Shown here piece after piece: positions 33,401 to 44,212 of a stretch of 64,000 bases of DNA; position 1 is the first letter of the stretch; the number at the start of each line of letters is the position of its first letter. Source of the DNA: Coptis chinensis (taxonomy: Eukaryota; Streptophyta; Magnoliopsida; Ranunculales; Ranunculaceae); assembly GCA_015680905.1 (NCBI GenBank), contig CM027378.1, positions 54,647,501 to 54,711,500 of the forward strand, read 5' to 3'. The position numbers were made by a program, and so were the translations under genes. Under the pieces are notes generated by a model. It searched no databases and had not been told where the DNA came from. It worked only from the letters and a program-made list of their open reading frames with translations.

Positions 33401-34149
33401 GATTTGGAAATTAGGGTGAATGCAAGGTGGGGGATAGTGAATGAATCACTTGATCTAGATTTGAATAGGTTTTGTGTGGAGGTTAGGGCACGGGCGCCCT
33501 CAAGTTGGTCTAGAAACGAGGGCATGCGCGCTCAAGGTTTTCTGGGTCCAGGCTTGTTCTTGAGTATGGAGGCGAGAAAGAGAAAAACAAATCACGGGGA
33601 GTTTTAAAAAGGGGGTCACGTGACTGCGTAGGGTTTAATTCATTTGGGCCCCATCCCAAAACAAATCCTATAATGCACATCCTGTCCTATGCCTCGTAAA
33701 ACTTAAAACTAAAATTCCTGATTCGTTAACAGTCCGATTTTTGCGAATGAGTTATGAAAACGATCATCAAAGAAAGTACAATCTAATGATCTATAAAAAA
33801 AAACTTAAATCTAATTGTGGTTGACATATAAGAAGATGGAAAATGCTTCAAAATACTTGAATGACATAAGTTATATGATCAAAAGAAATCTAAATTCATA
33901 GATAGTGTCAACCCGAATCGAAATACGACTAAATGACATAACCAACAAGAATAGGAAGTTGAGCGATCAAGAATGGAAAGACCAAACACCCCACCCCCAA
34001 ACAAGTTTTTGAAAACAGTATTTAGAAAATTTGTTTTAAACGTGGGTCTGTTAAAGTCAGATTCCCGATACTTGCTAGATTACTATTTATAGGGTTTTAA
34101 TATTTTTAACTTTTTTTTTATTATTTATTTATTTATTTATTATTATTTT
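33401..34149 (-). other. Ath-4 spacer before ORF-X
   Basis: Non-coding. It contains a minus-strand TTGTTTGGGGGTGGG tract near 33990-34005 and ends in a T-rich stretch where LN-1 was inserted; the spacer resumes at 47281. Confidence 0.6.
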
Positions 34150-35181
34150 TCTTTAAGTGGATATTTTATTCATAATGATAATGATTTTTACACATAATTA
34201 GGACAAGCGTGCAATAAGCTGCGTCGCAAGTCCTTTCTGAATAGCAAATCCTATCTTTCTAAAAACAAACTCATTAGACCCAGCTGTCCTAACGTTACTG
34301 TCCATAACTTTTTGAAGTCTCTTGAGGAGCTCAACAGACTGTTGTCCCAAGAACCAAAATGTGTCGAAACTGAACGGAATAAAACAATGCGGGTTAGCTA
34401 TACAACCTTCCTCATGCTTCTCTATCTTCCCTGTTGCTGTTCTGTTAGCTGCTCCTCCCAGCTCAAAGACTCCATTTCCAAGCCCTACCAATGGAGAGGC
34501 TCTAGTTACATCAACACATGCATGTCTCCCCTCAAACCAACTGAAGATCAATATATCCGCACGCTGAAGTGCAGATCTTCTCTCATTCGAATCAGTGAGA
34601 AAATTCACGGGAGCCTCCTTTTTCGCTTGTACCCCAGCCACTCAAAATGCATCACATAAAATATCTCAAACACGATCATGTCGGTATTTGAAACTTGAAA
34701 AATGTCTACAATGTGCTGCATGGTCCCTAAAAACATCTAGTCTACTCTTTTTGGAAACAGGGCATAGACCACCATCAGAGTACAAAGGAATCATGAGATG
34801 GTACCGGAGAATAGAACGATACTCCACCGGCGACATACGCTATCCAAGTCCCTCCATCGGAATAGCAACTAGAAAATCTTTTGCATGTTCTGACTGCAAG
34901 CATCCAATGACTGCTTTCTGACAAGCAGATAACACAAACTCCCTCTCAAGACCAGCAACAATCTTACCATAAAACGCTTCCGCCAAAACTTTTTGTGGTT
35001 TCCAGGGGACGGTATCATTCACACCCATAGAACTGAGGTCAAAATCGGGTAGACAAAGACTCAATGCACTGCTAGCAACATCAAGAATCTCATCCAAAGG
35101 CACTGGCCCACAACTCCTAAGAATGTGGATCTGAAGGTCAAAAGTTTGACAACGGGAGGCCACAAAAGCAAAAGTAGAGAC
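34150..35181 (-). pseudogene. LINE LN-1, C-terminal part (zinc knuckle and endonuclease-like)
   Basis: Downstream part of one minus-strand LINE ORF whose RT is at 46421-47280. In order: ASRCQTFDLQIHILRS, MSPVEYRSILRYHLMIPL, a knuckle-like C-x-n-HAAHC segment followed by KYRHDRVRDIL (about 34670-34770, with Ser where a second Cys would be expected), then QRADILIFSW...HACVDVT (Asp at 34555-34557 and 34510-34512). The ORF ends at 34198 with ARLS, followed by a short 3' UTR and an AAAT/A-rich tail. Two in-frame stops interrupt this part, a TAG near 34840 and a TGA near 34642. Knuckle, RHDxV and PD..D order recalls the restriction-like endonuclease end of R2-type LINEs. Confidence 0.75.
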
Positions 35182-36441
35182 TGATAGGGTTATATACTAA
35201 AAGCATTACTTTTGTATTAACTCTAATTCTTTATATTTTAAATGAGAATCATATGGGGCAAATGTTATGCATATTATATATGTTATTAGTTATATGCATG
35301 TGTCTAATACTTTATGTTGTAGATGATATGATGTGAACACACAGAAGATCATATCATCAGTACCTTATAAAGTATAAGTAATCGTTCACAACCAAGATGG
35401 ATTTAGACAAACCATTGGTACGGTTGTAGTATAATCTAGTATTAGTCTATCTTGACTATAGGATTACACTAGTACACTTTATGTGTATTGAACAGGACCA
35501 AATGAGGTTGTTTCTCCTTATACTGACTATATAAGAGAACAAACGCCTCTGTTATTATGGATGCTTGTCCTCCTAATCGGATATAATAACGAGCACTTAC
35601 ATGCATTGTATATTGCTTTAAATCTTCAATGAGTGAGATTCATTTGTGAATCAACAAACTCGATGGATTGGGTAATGACATTGTATGTAAGGTGTGTTAT
35701 TGATTATAAAAGGAATTCGTGTCCCGCAAGAAGTCCGGTTGATGATGTCCCCTTGAGGAGCTCAAAAAGATTGTCATGTAAACCCTATAGGTGGATTTAT
35801 TCCGACATGACAATGAGGTTGAGTGGTACTACTCAATGACATAAGAAGTTGATTAATGTAGTTGTCAGTAACTTGACTTAATCAACAGACATTCGATATC
35901 TTAAACACGGGGAGATCAACGAGCATATAATATGGAGCCCGTAAACGCTGACACGTAATTTAGGATTAGGGCGGTAGTGCAACAATGACCTTTAGTTGAA
36001 TAACCCATTTGTTGACGGACTTGGGCCGTGTGTTTTGGGCGAACATGGGAAGCCCAAGCCCGTCAAGAGGCCCAACCCTAATTTCTCCTCATGGTCCCTG
36101 TTGTAGCCTATAAATAGAATAATCTCTCTCTAGCCGAAATTCACTATTCATCCAAATAGAAAAAGAGGCAAGGAAAGATAGATCCAAAATTGGATCTAGC
36201 TTTGTTAGAAAGAAGGGGATTGGTAAATCGTTGCCCATACAATGTCCAATCTGTTCTAAAGGAATACAACATAAGATCAAGGGGTTGATTTCGGATTTGA
36301 TAAAGCTTGGATTCTTAGAGTTATCTAAATCGGATTCAAATGTATGGTTTCTATTCAAAATCGTGAGAACCCCATTGATTCCGCTGCGCGTGGGTTATCG
36401 CGGTTTGTAGTAATTTTGCATTCTGAATAACGGTTCCTACA
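35182..36441 (+). repeat. Solo LTR SoL-2
   Basis: 1260 bp, TGATAGGGTT...GTTCCTACA, flanked by perfect duplications GAGAC (35177-35181 and 36442-36446). Inserted in LN-1. TATA-like CCTATAAATAG at 36107-36117, with TGGGCC-type motifs at 36022-36074 and an ACCCTAA telo-box-like motif just upstream of it. Confidence 0.9.
36021..36117 (+). promoter_or_regulatory. Core promoter candidate in SoL-2
   Basis: TTGGGCC (36021-36027), TTGGGC, AGCCCAAG and AGGCCCAACCCTAA (36068-36081) precede CCTATAAATAG (36107-36117). Site II motifs beside a telo-box-like AACCCTAA are typical of plant ribosomal-protein and cell-cycle gene promoters. Motif evidence only. Confidence 0.4.
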
Positions 36442-36449
36442 GAGACATC

Positions 36450-37533
36450 TGATAACCGTGATTTTACGTATTCTAACTATCTATGCGTAAACACAAATAA
36501 TCAATTTACGTAAATACGTGTTTATATCAATATTCCTACTCTCAAACATCTTCATGCAATACAACGAGTAAGGATTCGTTCCACTCTCAATCTATCAAGA
36601 CTAAATAGAATTCAACTACTCAAATCCAAAGGGAACAATGGTGAGAGTAATGATTTGATGTGAATTTTCTATTCTACCATTCCCAACAATTGAATCTAAA
36701 CAAGACATAATATAAATATTTGAACTTTATTTGTTTAAACTCAATTTGAAACTACTCATGCAATAATTGAATTAAACTAATAATGACAAATAAGTAAATC
36801 TAAGGATTTAAGCTAATAAATAAATGAAAATGAAACTAGATTATGGAGAACTAATTAACTTTATTTATCTAATAGAACAATAAGAACAAGAAATGATTGA
36901 ATGAATAACAACTATTTTATTTATCTAATGAATGATATTCAATGATTTAAATAACTAATCTAAAACAAAGAATGAAACTAATTAATGGAATGAAAGCTAA
37001 GTAATTAACTAATCTAGATCTATCTTTTTCTAACCCTAAACTCCATTAACATTAGCTTCCTAACCTAACTGCCATTAACAAAGAGCTAAGCTTTTGTTTT
37101 TATACTTCCAGATCCAAAAATCGTGCATGGGCTTGGAGCCATGTTTTGGGCCGGAAAATCGGGCCCAAAACCCAATTTCTTTAGTCCAAAAAGGCCTCTT
37201 CAGCTACAGTTGGCTTCCACAGACTTTTCGTCCACTTCTGCTCCTCTGATTGGGTCAAGGCTTAGACTATTGCAAAGCTCTTTCCGAGCCGGTCGTTTTG
37301 ACATAAGGTAGGCCTCAATCCGAGGTCTGAGTCCAAAGATATGGCATTCGGAAGTTCTCACGACTTTTGCTCCTTTATCTCGCTAAAGTGGCACATTTTT
37401 CGCACATAATGGACCTGAAGCCCTGAAATGCATAAAACACGTAATCACTATTAACTCTTACTTATTATTCACATAATTGGTCTAACAAGTATGATTATTA
37501 AGGGGTTAAAACTACAGTTTTGGGCTCTTATCA
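36450..37533 (-). repeat. 3' LTR of Ath-5
   Basis: 1084 bp, TGATAAC...TTATCA. From about 36892 to the high end (U3 side) it is nearly identical to 45785-46420. The low-coordinate R-U5 side (36450-36890) matches the other LTR only loosely. Confidence 0.9.
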
Positions 37534-39150
37534 AACCACCCAAACAAAGATTTTGCTTGTCCTCAAGCAAAGATGAGAAATTAGAATAAGTGACCAAAAT
37601 GGAGTTCTAAACTACTCGTTTACTGAGTGCGATTGCATTGACCATATGCAACAAGGCCTTAAACCACTAGGAATTCCCTAGTGGACGAGTTATAGCCTCG
37701 TGAGAGTTTTCCAGTGAAGGTACTCACAAACTTCATCTATACTACAACGACTAAGAAATAAAACTATTGTTTCCTTATTCATGCTCAACTATCTATACAT
37801 CTCTCTAACAATTACATAAGAATAACCCAGTCAGAACCCTAAGCTAATATATGCATAATAATCAATCATCTAAAATAAACATATAACAATGAGTAATACT
37901 ATGAAATGTAATAGCAAGTCCGTTTCTGAAAACTCGGAATAGCGTCCTTAAGTAGGTCCTCACATAAATGTCAAGACAAAAACCACTCTGATTTTTCCAC
38001 TCAAGTTTAAGCTACTCCGATTGCAGGTGGGCACACTTTACCTTACAATCTCAATGACAACAAAGGAAGCGAGGGTCGATCAAACACATCTGCCACTTAC
38101 TATCACACTAACCTATTCCTAATTGAGCTAGAGGTCTTTATTAGGTGTTGCGGGGATTAGGAGATGGTTTAAGAAGGAAGGAAATGGATATTCTAGAGGA
38201 CAAGTCTGAGATAATAGAGTCTTCATATTATGTAACTAGAGAAAACCTTGTTATTTACTTTTGCTTCTACGCTTTGTTTCCAACCTTAGCCATATATTTT
38301 TTTTTCTTTTCTTTGGCCTTTGACTCCCTTTTATTCTATTTTTTTGGAGTTTTTATTTATTTCTATTTTTTTTTTCTTTTTTTTTTTTTCTTTTCTCTTT
38401 GGATGGAAACTTCTTTTCTTTATTTTTTTTGGAAGCAACTAACTAATTTTTGTTTACCACAGGTTTTTCTTCTTCTTTCTTCCTCATTCTATTCTCGGAC
38501 TTATTCTAAATTGGGTAGGTTGATTTTTTATTTTGTTTTGTTTTGTAGGGGTAAAGGAATTGTGGTTTATGGAAGGCTAAAGAAAGGCTCGAGGGACTAA
38601 CTAGCGGAAAATAATTCATAGGTTTGAATTTCTGGCTATATCGATCCAAAGAGGGCCTAAATTCTCGCTTAGGATATGGTTTAGTGATCAAGCAAGTGGG
38701 CGTGTGATTTCTCTATCCGGATTTTACTTCTCCCTTGTGTCATTTCTCAAATGTTTAGCTCATATAAGGCTTTAGGCTATATTCTCACAGGATTTGTAGA
38801 ATAAGTACTCTAGCCTAGATTTTGAGAAACTTCTTGCTAACAATCATAGATACTCATGTAATAAATTTATAGATAGATGCAAAGATTATTACCTACATAT
38901 TAACCTAAGTTTCTAACAATTATTACGATGCTTGACTACATTGAGACTTCTAGATTGTTAAGAGCATGGAGAAAGAAAACAATACCAATATTCCTAAGTG
39001 TATAGCATACTTTTTATTTATATTTTTGAATTTTTGAAATTTTAACTAGAAAACAAGTGCACATTATACATATCTATATCCTAACAGATGCCTTAATTAC
39101 ACGTATTTCTATGCCCCCCCAAACAAGAAGCATGCTTTGTCCTCAAAGCA
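37534..39150 (-). other. Polypurine tract, 3' module and second G-tract, Ath-5
   Basis: The true tract (GTTTGGGTGGTT with CTTGAGGACAAGCAAA) covers 37534-37576, the GGAATTCC near-palindrome is at 37664-37684, the pyrimidine belt about 38270-38545, and the second GAGGACAAAGCA...TTTGGGGGGG signal at 39112-39150. No coding signal. Confidence 0.75.
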
Positions 39151-39359
39151 TTTAAATAAAGAGGGTAGAAAAATACCATGGAAATCGTGAAATTCGGAAC
39201 ATCGCAAAACAAGGTTAGAACATACTAATATAGGAAATAATAAAAAACGACGCTTGAACTCTATAAGAGTTCCACCCATTATGGGGTTAGCAGAATTAAA
39301 TTACTTGGGACATAAGCAGACACTAACCTGAAACTAAAAACTTACCTCCACTCCAGCGT

Positions 39360-40141
39360 TTACTCGTCATCCTCCTCTTCTATAAAGAAGTGAGGTTCCT
39401 TCGCGTCTGCCATGCCATGATAATTTGCCATGCTTCACGCCATTTATCATCTATGATTGCTAACCTATTAAAGCCACTTGGTGGGATGGGGTGTAAGGTG
39501 CAACCGATGAGGTTGTATCCTCCACCCTTGCCAAGTCATTACACGGAAAGATCGAATAATAGAATTGGTGGGTCTCACAATGTCGACCCCAACCCAGTCC
39601 GTGAAAGGGGCACAAAAAAACAGGGAAGAAACATAGTATAATACGGCAAACTAATATAGGCATAAGAAGATACTTATGCCTCATGCTATGGGCTCGTGCT
39701 AAACTAGACATTAAGGTCTTAGGAAGGTCATATAGCAGGCGTTCCTCAGCTAAAGCAAGGAAAACATCGCAAGTGGCATTATTCGCAGAAGAAAAATGTC
39801 ACTCCCCTAATATGTTTAGCATGATAAAGAACTTTACCGTATCACATTAAGGGACAAGTTACCAAGGGCTACATTATATGTCCCTTGGTCCTCTACACGG
39901 AAATTGTCGGACCCATAAGCCTCATGCAAAAAGTCATAAGTGTAGACATGAATATTATCTACCCAATAGCATCATGGGTTTTGTATTTCAGCGGGCATGG
40001 CAAGTCCAAGAACAAATTCTTGCAAGAACCATAAGAAGTCCCAGCCTACGTGTGTGATCACCTGTGAAACCAAGCACCATAAGTAGTGCTTTGAAACAAA
40101 TCTTCGAAAAGATTGTTCGGTATCAATGTAGGAGATGTCAT
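39360..40141 (-). pseudogene. ORF-Y remnant, Ath-5
   Basis: The ATG at 40139-40141 gives MTSPTLIPNNLFEDLFQSTT, the clearest view of the ORF-Y N-terminus in the window. Later pieces include RAHSMRHKYLLMPILVCRII (39640-39700) and an acidic C-terminus. Broken, many breaks. Confidence 0.7.
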
Positions 40142-40199
40142 CTCAAAATTACGCCTGGAATAGCTGTGAATGATCTGGAAACTACCCGTAGAAAACTGG

Positions 40200-40582
40200 A
40201 ATTTTTCTGGTCCCGGAAGTCGGGGCCTTCATATATGAAGTCGGCGCTCTGAAATTTTTAGAATTCCGGTGTTTGGCTGGTCGCCGCTCTGCTTAAGTCT
40301 TGGTAGCTCTGAAATTTTAGAATTCCGGTGTTTGAGCGCTCAACTTGGCCTTGGGCGCTCTTCAGGTCCAGATAGATGAGGGTCGGTCGCTTCGGCTTGA
40401 ATGAGCGCTCTAACTAAATTTTCCAAAATGTGAAGGGCAGCGCTCGATGCTTGGCGATGGCCGCCTTCTGAAGGCTTTGGCGGAGTTTAGATGAAAAAGA
40501 AAGTAAAACTTGGAGTGGATGGTGCGGGATGATGGTGGAATGTATTGGTTTGTTAGTGTAGAAAGAAGGAAGTTTATATAGG
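40200..40582 (-). promoter_or_regulatory. ORF-Y leader of Ath-5
   Basis: Decayed GC-rich units (40200-40460), including a doubled stretch with GAATTCCGGTGTTT at about 40261 and 40320, and a TATA-like minus-strand CCTATATAAAC at 40572-40582. The GTTTGGGGTGGTA tract follows near 40868-40880. Confidence 0.45.
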
Positions 40583-41099
40583 TTTTGAATTGTTAAAAGC
40601 GAATCGGTAGGTTAAAAAAAAAAAACTTTAAGGCAATTTCCGGAAACAATAAAATTTCCAAACCCAAAGCGGAAACAACTCATATTCTTGATTCTATAAC
40701 AACCCTAATATCTTTCACTGGATTTAGACTAGTAACTTCTAAACTCTCTTAGATTTCATCCTACCACCACATCTAATCATAGGTATGCCAATTACGACAA
40801 TATTCTCAACCTTCACTCCAAAAAACAAACTCTAAAATGGAGGATCTTCTACAAATCATGATATAATAAATAATACCACCCCAAACAATTCGGGAAGGTA
40901 GGATTAACACTAAAATCCATGCACAATTTGAAAAGAACCACATTATATTAAAATTGAAATTCAAACAACATTTAACTACCAAATTCAAAGTTAACTCACG
41001 AATTTAACAACGTAATATCCTATCTACTAAAAATAATAAAAAACAACATCAAAACAACAAACAAGAAGAAATCTAGCTACTCTTCAAAGGGTGAGGTGG

Positions 41100-41230
41100 G
41101 GGTAAGAATAGGAATTTGAGTGATCAAGAATGGAAAAACCAAACACCCCCCCAAACAAATTTTTGAAAACAGGGTTTGTAAAAATTTGTTTTAAAAACGT
41201 GGGTCTTTTAAAGTCGATTCCCTAGACTTA
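41100..41230 (-). other. Collapsed spacer of Ath-5
   Basis: Carries the GTTTGGGGGGG tract (41144-41155) and the ACGTGGGTCTTTTAAAGTC stretch that elsewhere lies after integrase. It lies only about 270 bp from the next G-tract (near 40875), where other copies have an ORF-X module of about 2 kb. Confidence 0.6.
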
Positions 41231-41774
41231 AAAGTGATATATATGTATTTACATGCGGTTTCCCATATATCAATAATCTAAACAATTGTGGATCTTTCCA
41301 TAAATAGTTAACATGGAATGCACCACCAAACAGAATCAAGCTCCAAAACTTTCTACGACGCAACTTAGTTGAATAAGAAGGTATCCAAGTGAATGATCGT
41401 GAGTAAATGAATGGTTTTGGAAAATACTTGGAATGTGGATAAGTGTTAGAAGAAAAGGGTGGGAAGAATGAAAAAGTGTCAGGTGGCTTATCCTTGGGTG
41501 TTACTTCTTCACCAGTTGGTTTTAGATAGTTATGAAGCATAGGAGAAACGCCAAGGTCAAGTACAAACTCAATGGTTCTTTGAAAAGGTAAAGGGCGAGG
41601 AACATTCGTGATGGAAGGTGAATGAGTGACATGAGGATGTGAGGTGGGTGAATGGTGTTCAACTAGTGTTCTTAAGTCTATATCATCAGAGGCCTTAAGA
41701 TATGCAAGACATTCCTCAATAGGTAGGTAAGAAGAAACACTGGGATAGAGGGCGAAAAATTCTTCTTCCGTCAT
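41208..41774 (-). pseudogene. ORF-D, unrecognised 188-codon frame of Ath-5
   Basis: The ATG at 41772-41774 opens MTEEEFFALYPSVSSYLPIE, then a His/Ser/Pro-rich stretch (EHHSPTSHPHVTHSPS), a Pro/Phe/Ser-rich stretch (DTFSFFPPFSSNTYP) and a basic, aromatic end (KLRRRKFWSLILFGGAFHVN). It follows protease where the others have the RT linker and RT. From about 41231 upward the DNA does not align by eye with the other copies. I do not recognise the product; it may be a captured or strongly diverged segment. The longest unbroken frame of Ath-5. Confidence 0.5.
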
Positions 41775-41819
41775 GGCGTCAAGAGATGGATGGATGTCAA
41801 TAGGAGAGAACTCAAGGAG

Positions 41820-42450
41820 TCAAAGGAAATCTTCCTCGATGTTATCTACGTCTAGGGAGTAGAAATTGTGATCCTTGTCTTCTTCCATAAGAGGGGTATC
41901 TACTAGTGTGGGGACTAAAGTGTCAGCCGCACTAATGTGAGGTACAAAACTCTCAATGGACTTCACTTCTCCTTCTATAGGCAAACCTAGTTGTCCCTGT
42001 TTTTGTCTAAACATGTTAACTTCTACAGAAAGATTTCCAAAAGAAAGAGTCATTGAGCCATCCCGACAATTGATTTGGGCATTGGCGGTTGCCAAGAAGG
42101 GACGCCCTAAGATGATGGGAATGGAATCATGAGCAACTTCTGTGTCAAGAATAACAAAGTAATTTTGGATAGTAAAAATCCTGAACTTTAACAAGAATAT
42201 TTTCAACTACACCCTTGGGATACTTAATAGAACGATCGGCTAACTGCAAAGTCATTTTGGTTGGTTGAAGTATTGTTAGACCCAGTTGTTTATATAAATA
42301 AAAAGGGAGTAAGTTAACACTAAGCCCCGTGTCTAATAAAGCAGTTGTTATGAAGGTATCACCTAAGGTGCATTATACTGATAGGGCGACCGGGGTCCTT
42401 GTACTTAACAATTCCGTTATGTTGGATAAAGAGGGATATTGTTGATTAAG
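41820..42450 (-). pseudogene. Aspartic protease remnant, Ath-5
   Basis: Contains YFVILDTEVAHDSIPIILGR and NAQINCRDGSMTLSFGNLSV, then an acidic linker (DHNFYSLDVDNIEEDFL). The active-site region lies near 42320-42345. Broken. Confidence 0.75.
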
Positions 42451-44212
42451 AATGCTTAAGTGGGGTATGTTGGTTTTCCTCTTCTTGGTGCACAACTCTT
42501 TTAGAAACTTAAGCGTGTCAGTAGACTTTTTATAGCTTCTAGAAAAGGTAAGTTTATAGTCAAATTTTTAAACACTTCCCTAATCTCATCAAAATTCTCG
42601 TCATTTTTAAACACAACTAGTCTTTGGGGATATGGTGCTTTATCGCTATTTTAATGAAGGGATAAAAGTATTATTAGGCTTTGCTTTATCTCTATCCGTT
42701 TTCCATCTAGGTATCCATATTGGAACCTCTACAGGTGTAGGGTCTTCACTTTCTATTATTGGATCTTGTAATGTTTTCCCTTTTGGTTGTGGTTTAACCG
42801 GTATTTCTACTGGTTGTAGGGTCTTGAGTTTCTATTATAGTATGTGGTATGGTATCATTTTTAGTTTGTGGGTAATCTTTAGGCATAGTCACTTGGTTAT
42901 CAACTACTGCATACTGAGCGAGCGGGTGGTAGTGACTGTGGAGTCCCCTTGGTTTATATTACCATTACATTGAATACTTTTTATTTTGGCGGTGTTTGTT
43001 GACTTAGGATTAGGCATTGCTTGACTTGGAAACACGCCCGGTTTGGTTATTATTTTGGTTAGAAGACATGTCAATAACCTTTTTGGCACAAAGACTGCAT
43101 CATTTGCATTGTTTGTTTCATCATATTAGAGTTTTGATCATCTTGATCTTTCATTAAGTTGGAGTTTTGTTGCATAATTTGATTTTGTTTCTCCAACAAG
43201 GTCACTACTACTTTGTCGTAGATGGTTGTATTGGAATTAAAAGCTTGTTGGCGTTCATGTCTTGATGTTGATAGTTCTGGGTTATGGGTACTAAACCTCT
43301 ATTACGGTCACCTAAGTTCTCTTGTCCTTGATGTTGAGTTAACTGGTTGAAGTGTGGTGGTTGTGGTGGTGGTTGTGCATAGACAAGAGGACAATAGAAG
43401 TCGGAATGCTCAAGACTACAAAGACATTACAACGAGTAGAGTTAATGTTCATGGCTGGAGTGGGTTGTTGTTGAGCAGAGATAGCATCTACCTTCTTAGT
43501 GAGGGCATCGATAAGAGTTTTAAGCTCGGGATCATGTTTAACCTCAAGAGAAGAAGGAGAGGAGCGGAGGAATCGTTACCTCCCGATTGTTGTTCTTCTT
43601 AGATTGATCTTCTAAGAATTTATAAGCCTCAAGGCTCCTTTACTAAAGAAAACTACCCCGTCATGATATCTAGAACCTCCTTATGATAATGTGAAAGCCC
43701 CTTGAAGAAAGCACGAACAAAGCGTGTCTTTTTGCAAGATTATGATGGGCATTCAATGAGAAGATCGGTGAAATGATTCCGGGCCTCGAAAAGGATTCAT
43801 GAGGATTATGGTGGAAGAAATGAATCTTGTGAAGCATTTCATCTGTCTTCAGTGGTGGGTAAAACTGTTCCATGAATAATTGAACAAGTTGAGCCCATGA
43901 GTCCACAGAGTTTGGCGTTTGGGCAGTTAACCAAGACGCCGCCTTGTCGGCTAGGGTGAAAGGAAACACCCTAAGTTTAACTTGATCTGGACTTATGCTA
44001 GGATGATGGAATGTAGTGAGAACTTGGTCTATCCTACGCATGTGCTGGTAAGGCTTCTCGTGGTCTAAACCATGAAAAACCGGTAACAAGTTAAATATAT
44101 TAGGGGGTATTAGAAACCCCACTAGGTCTGCAAGAACGATGCACGACTTAGGGCCATCGTTTAGGGGGGCTTTATAAAAATCAGAGAGAGGAGTCTCTTG
44201 TTCTTTAGCCAT
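42451..44212 (-). pseudogene. gag remnant, Ath-5
   Basis: The capsid-like part is clear in an open stretch (44212-43670): KEQETPLSDFYKAPL, FNLLPVFHGLDHEKPYQHMR, LRVFPFTLADKAASWLTAQT and FYPPLKTDEMLHKIHFFHHN. Downstream Q- and N-rich pieces are decayed. Related to 27521-29490 but clearly diverged. Confidence 0.8.

Noticed and set aside
34312-34659. Plus-strand frames over LN-1 as a host gene
   Set aside because: They are antisense to the clear LN-1 ORF and have no recognisable domain.
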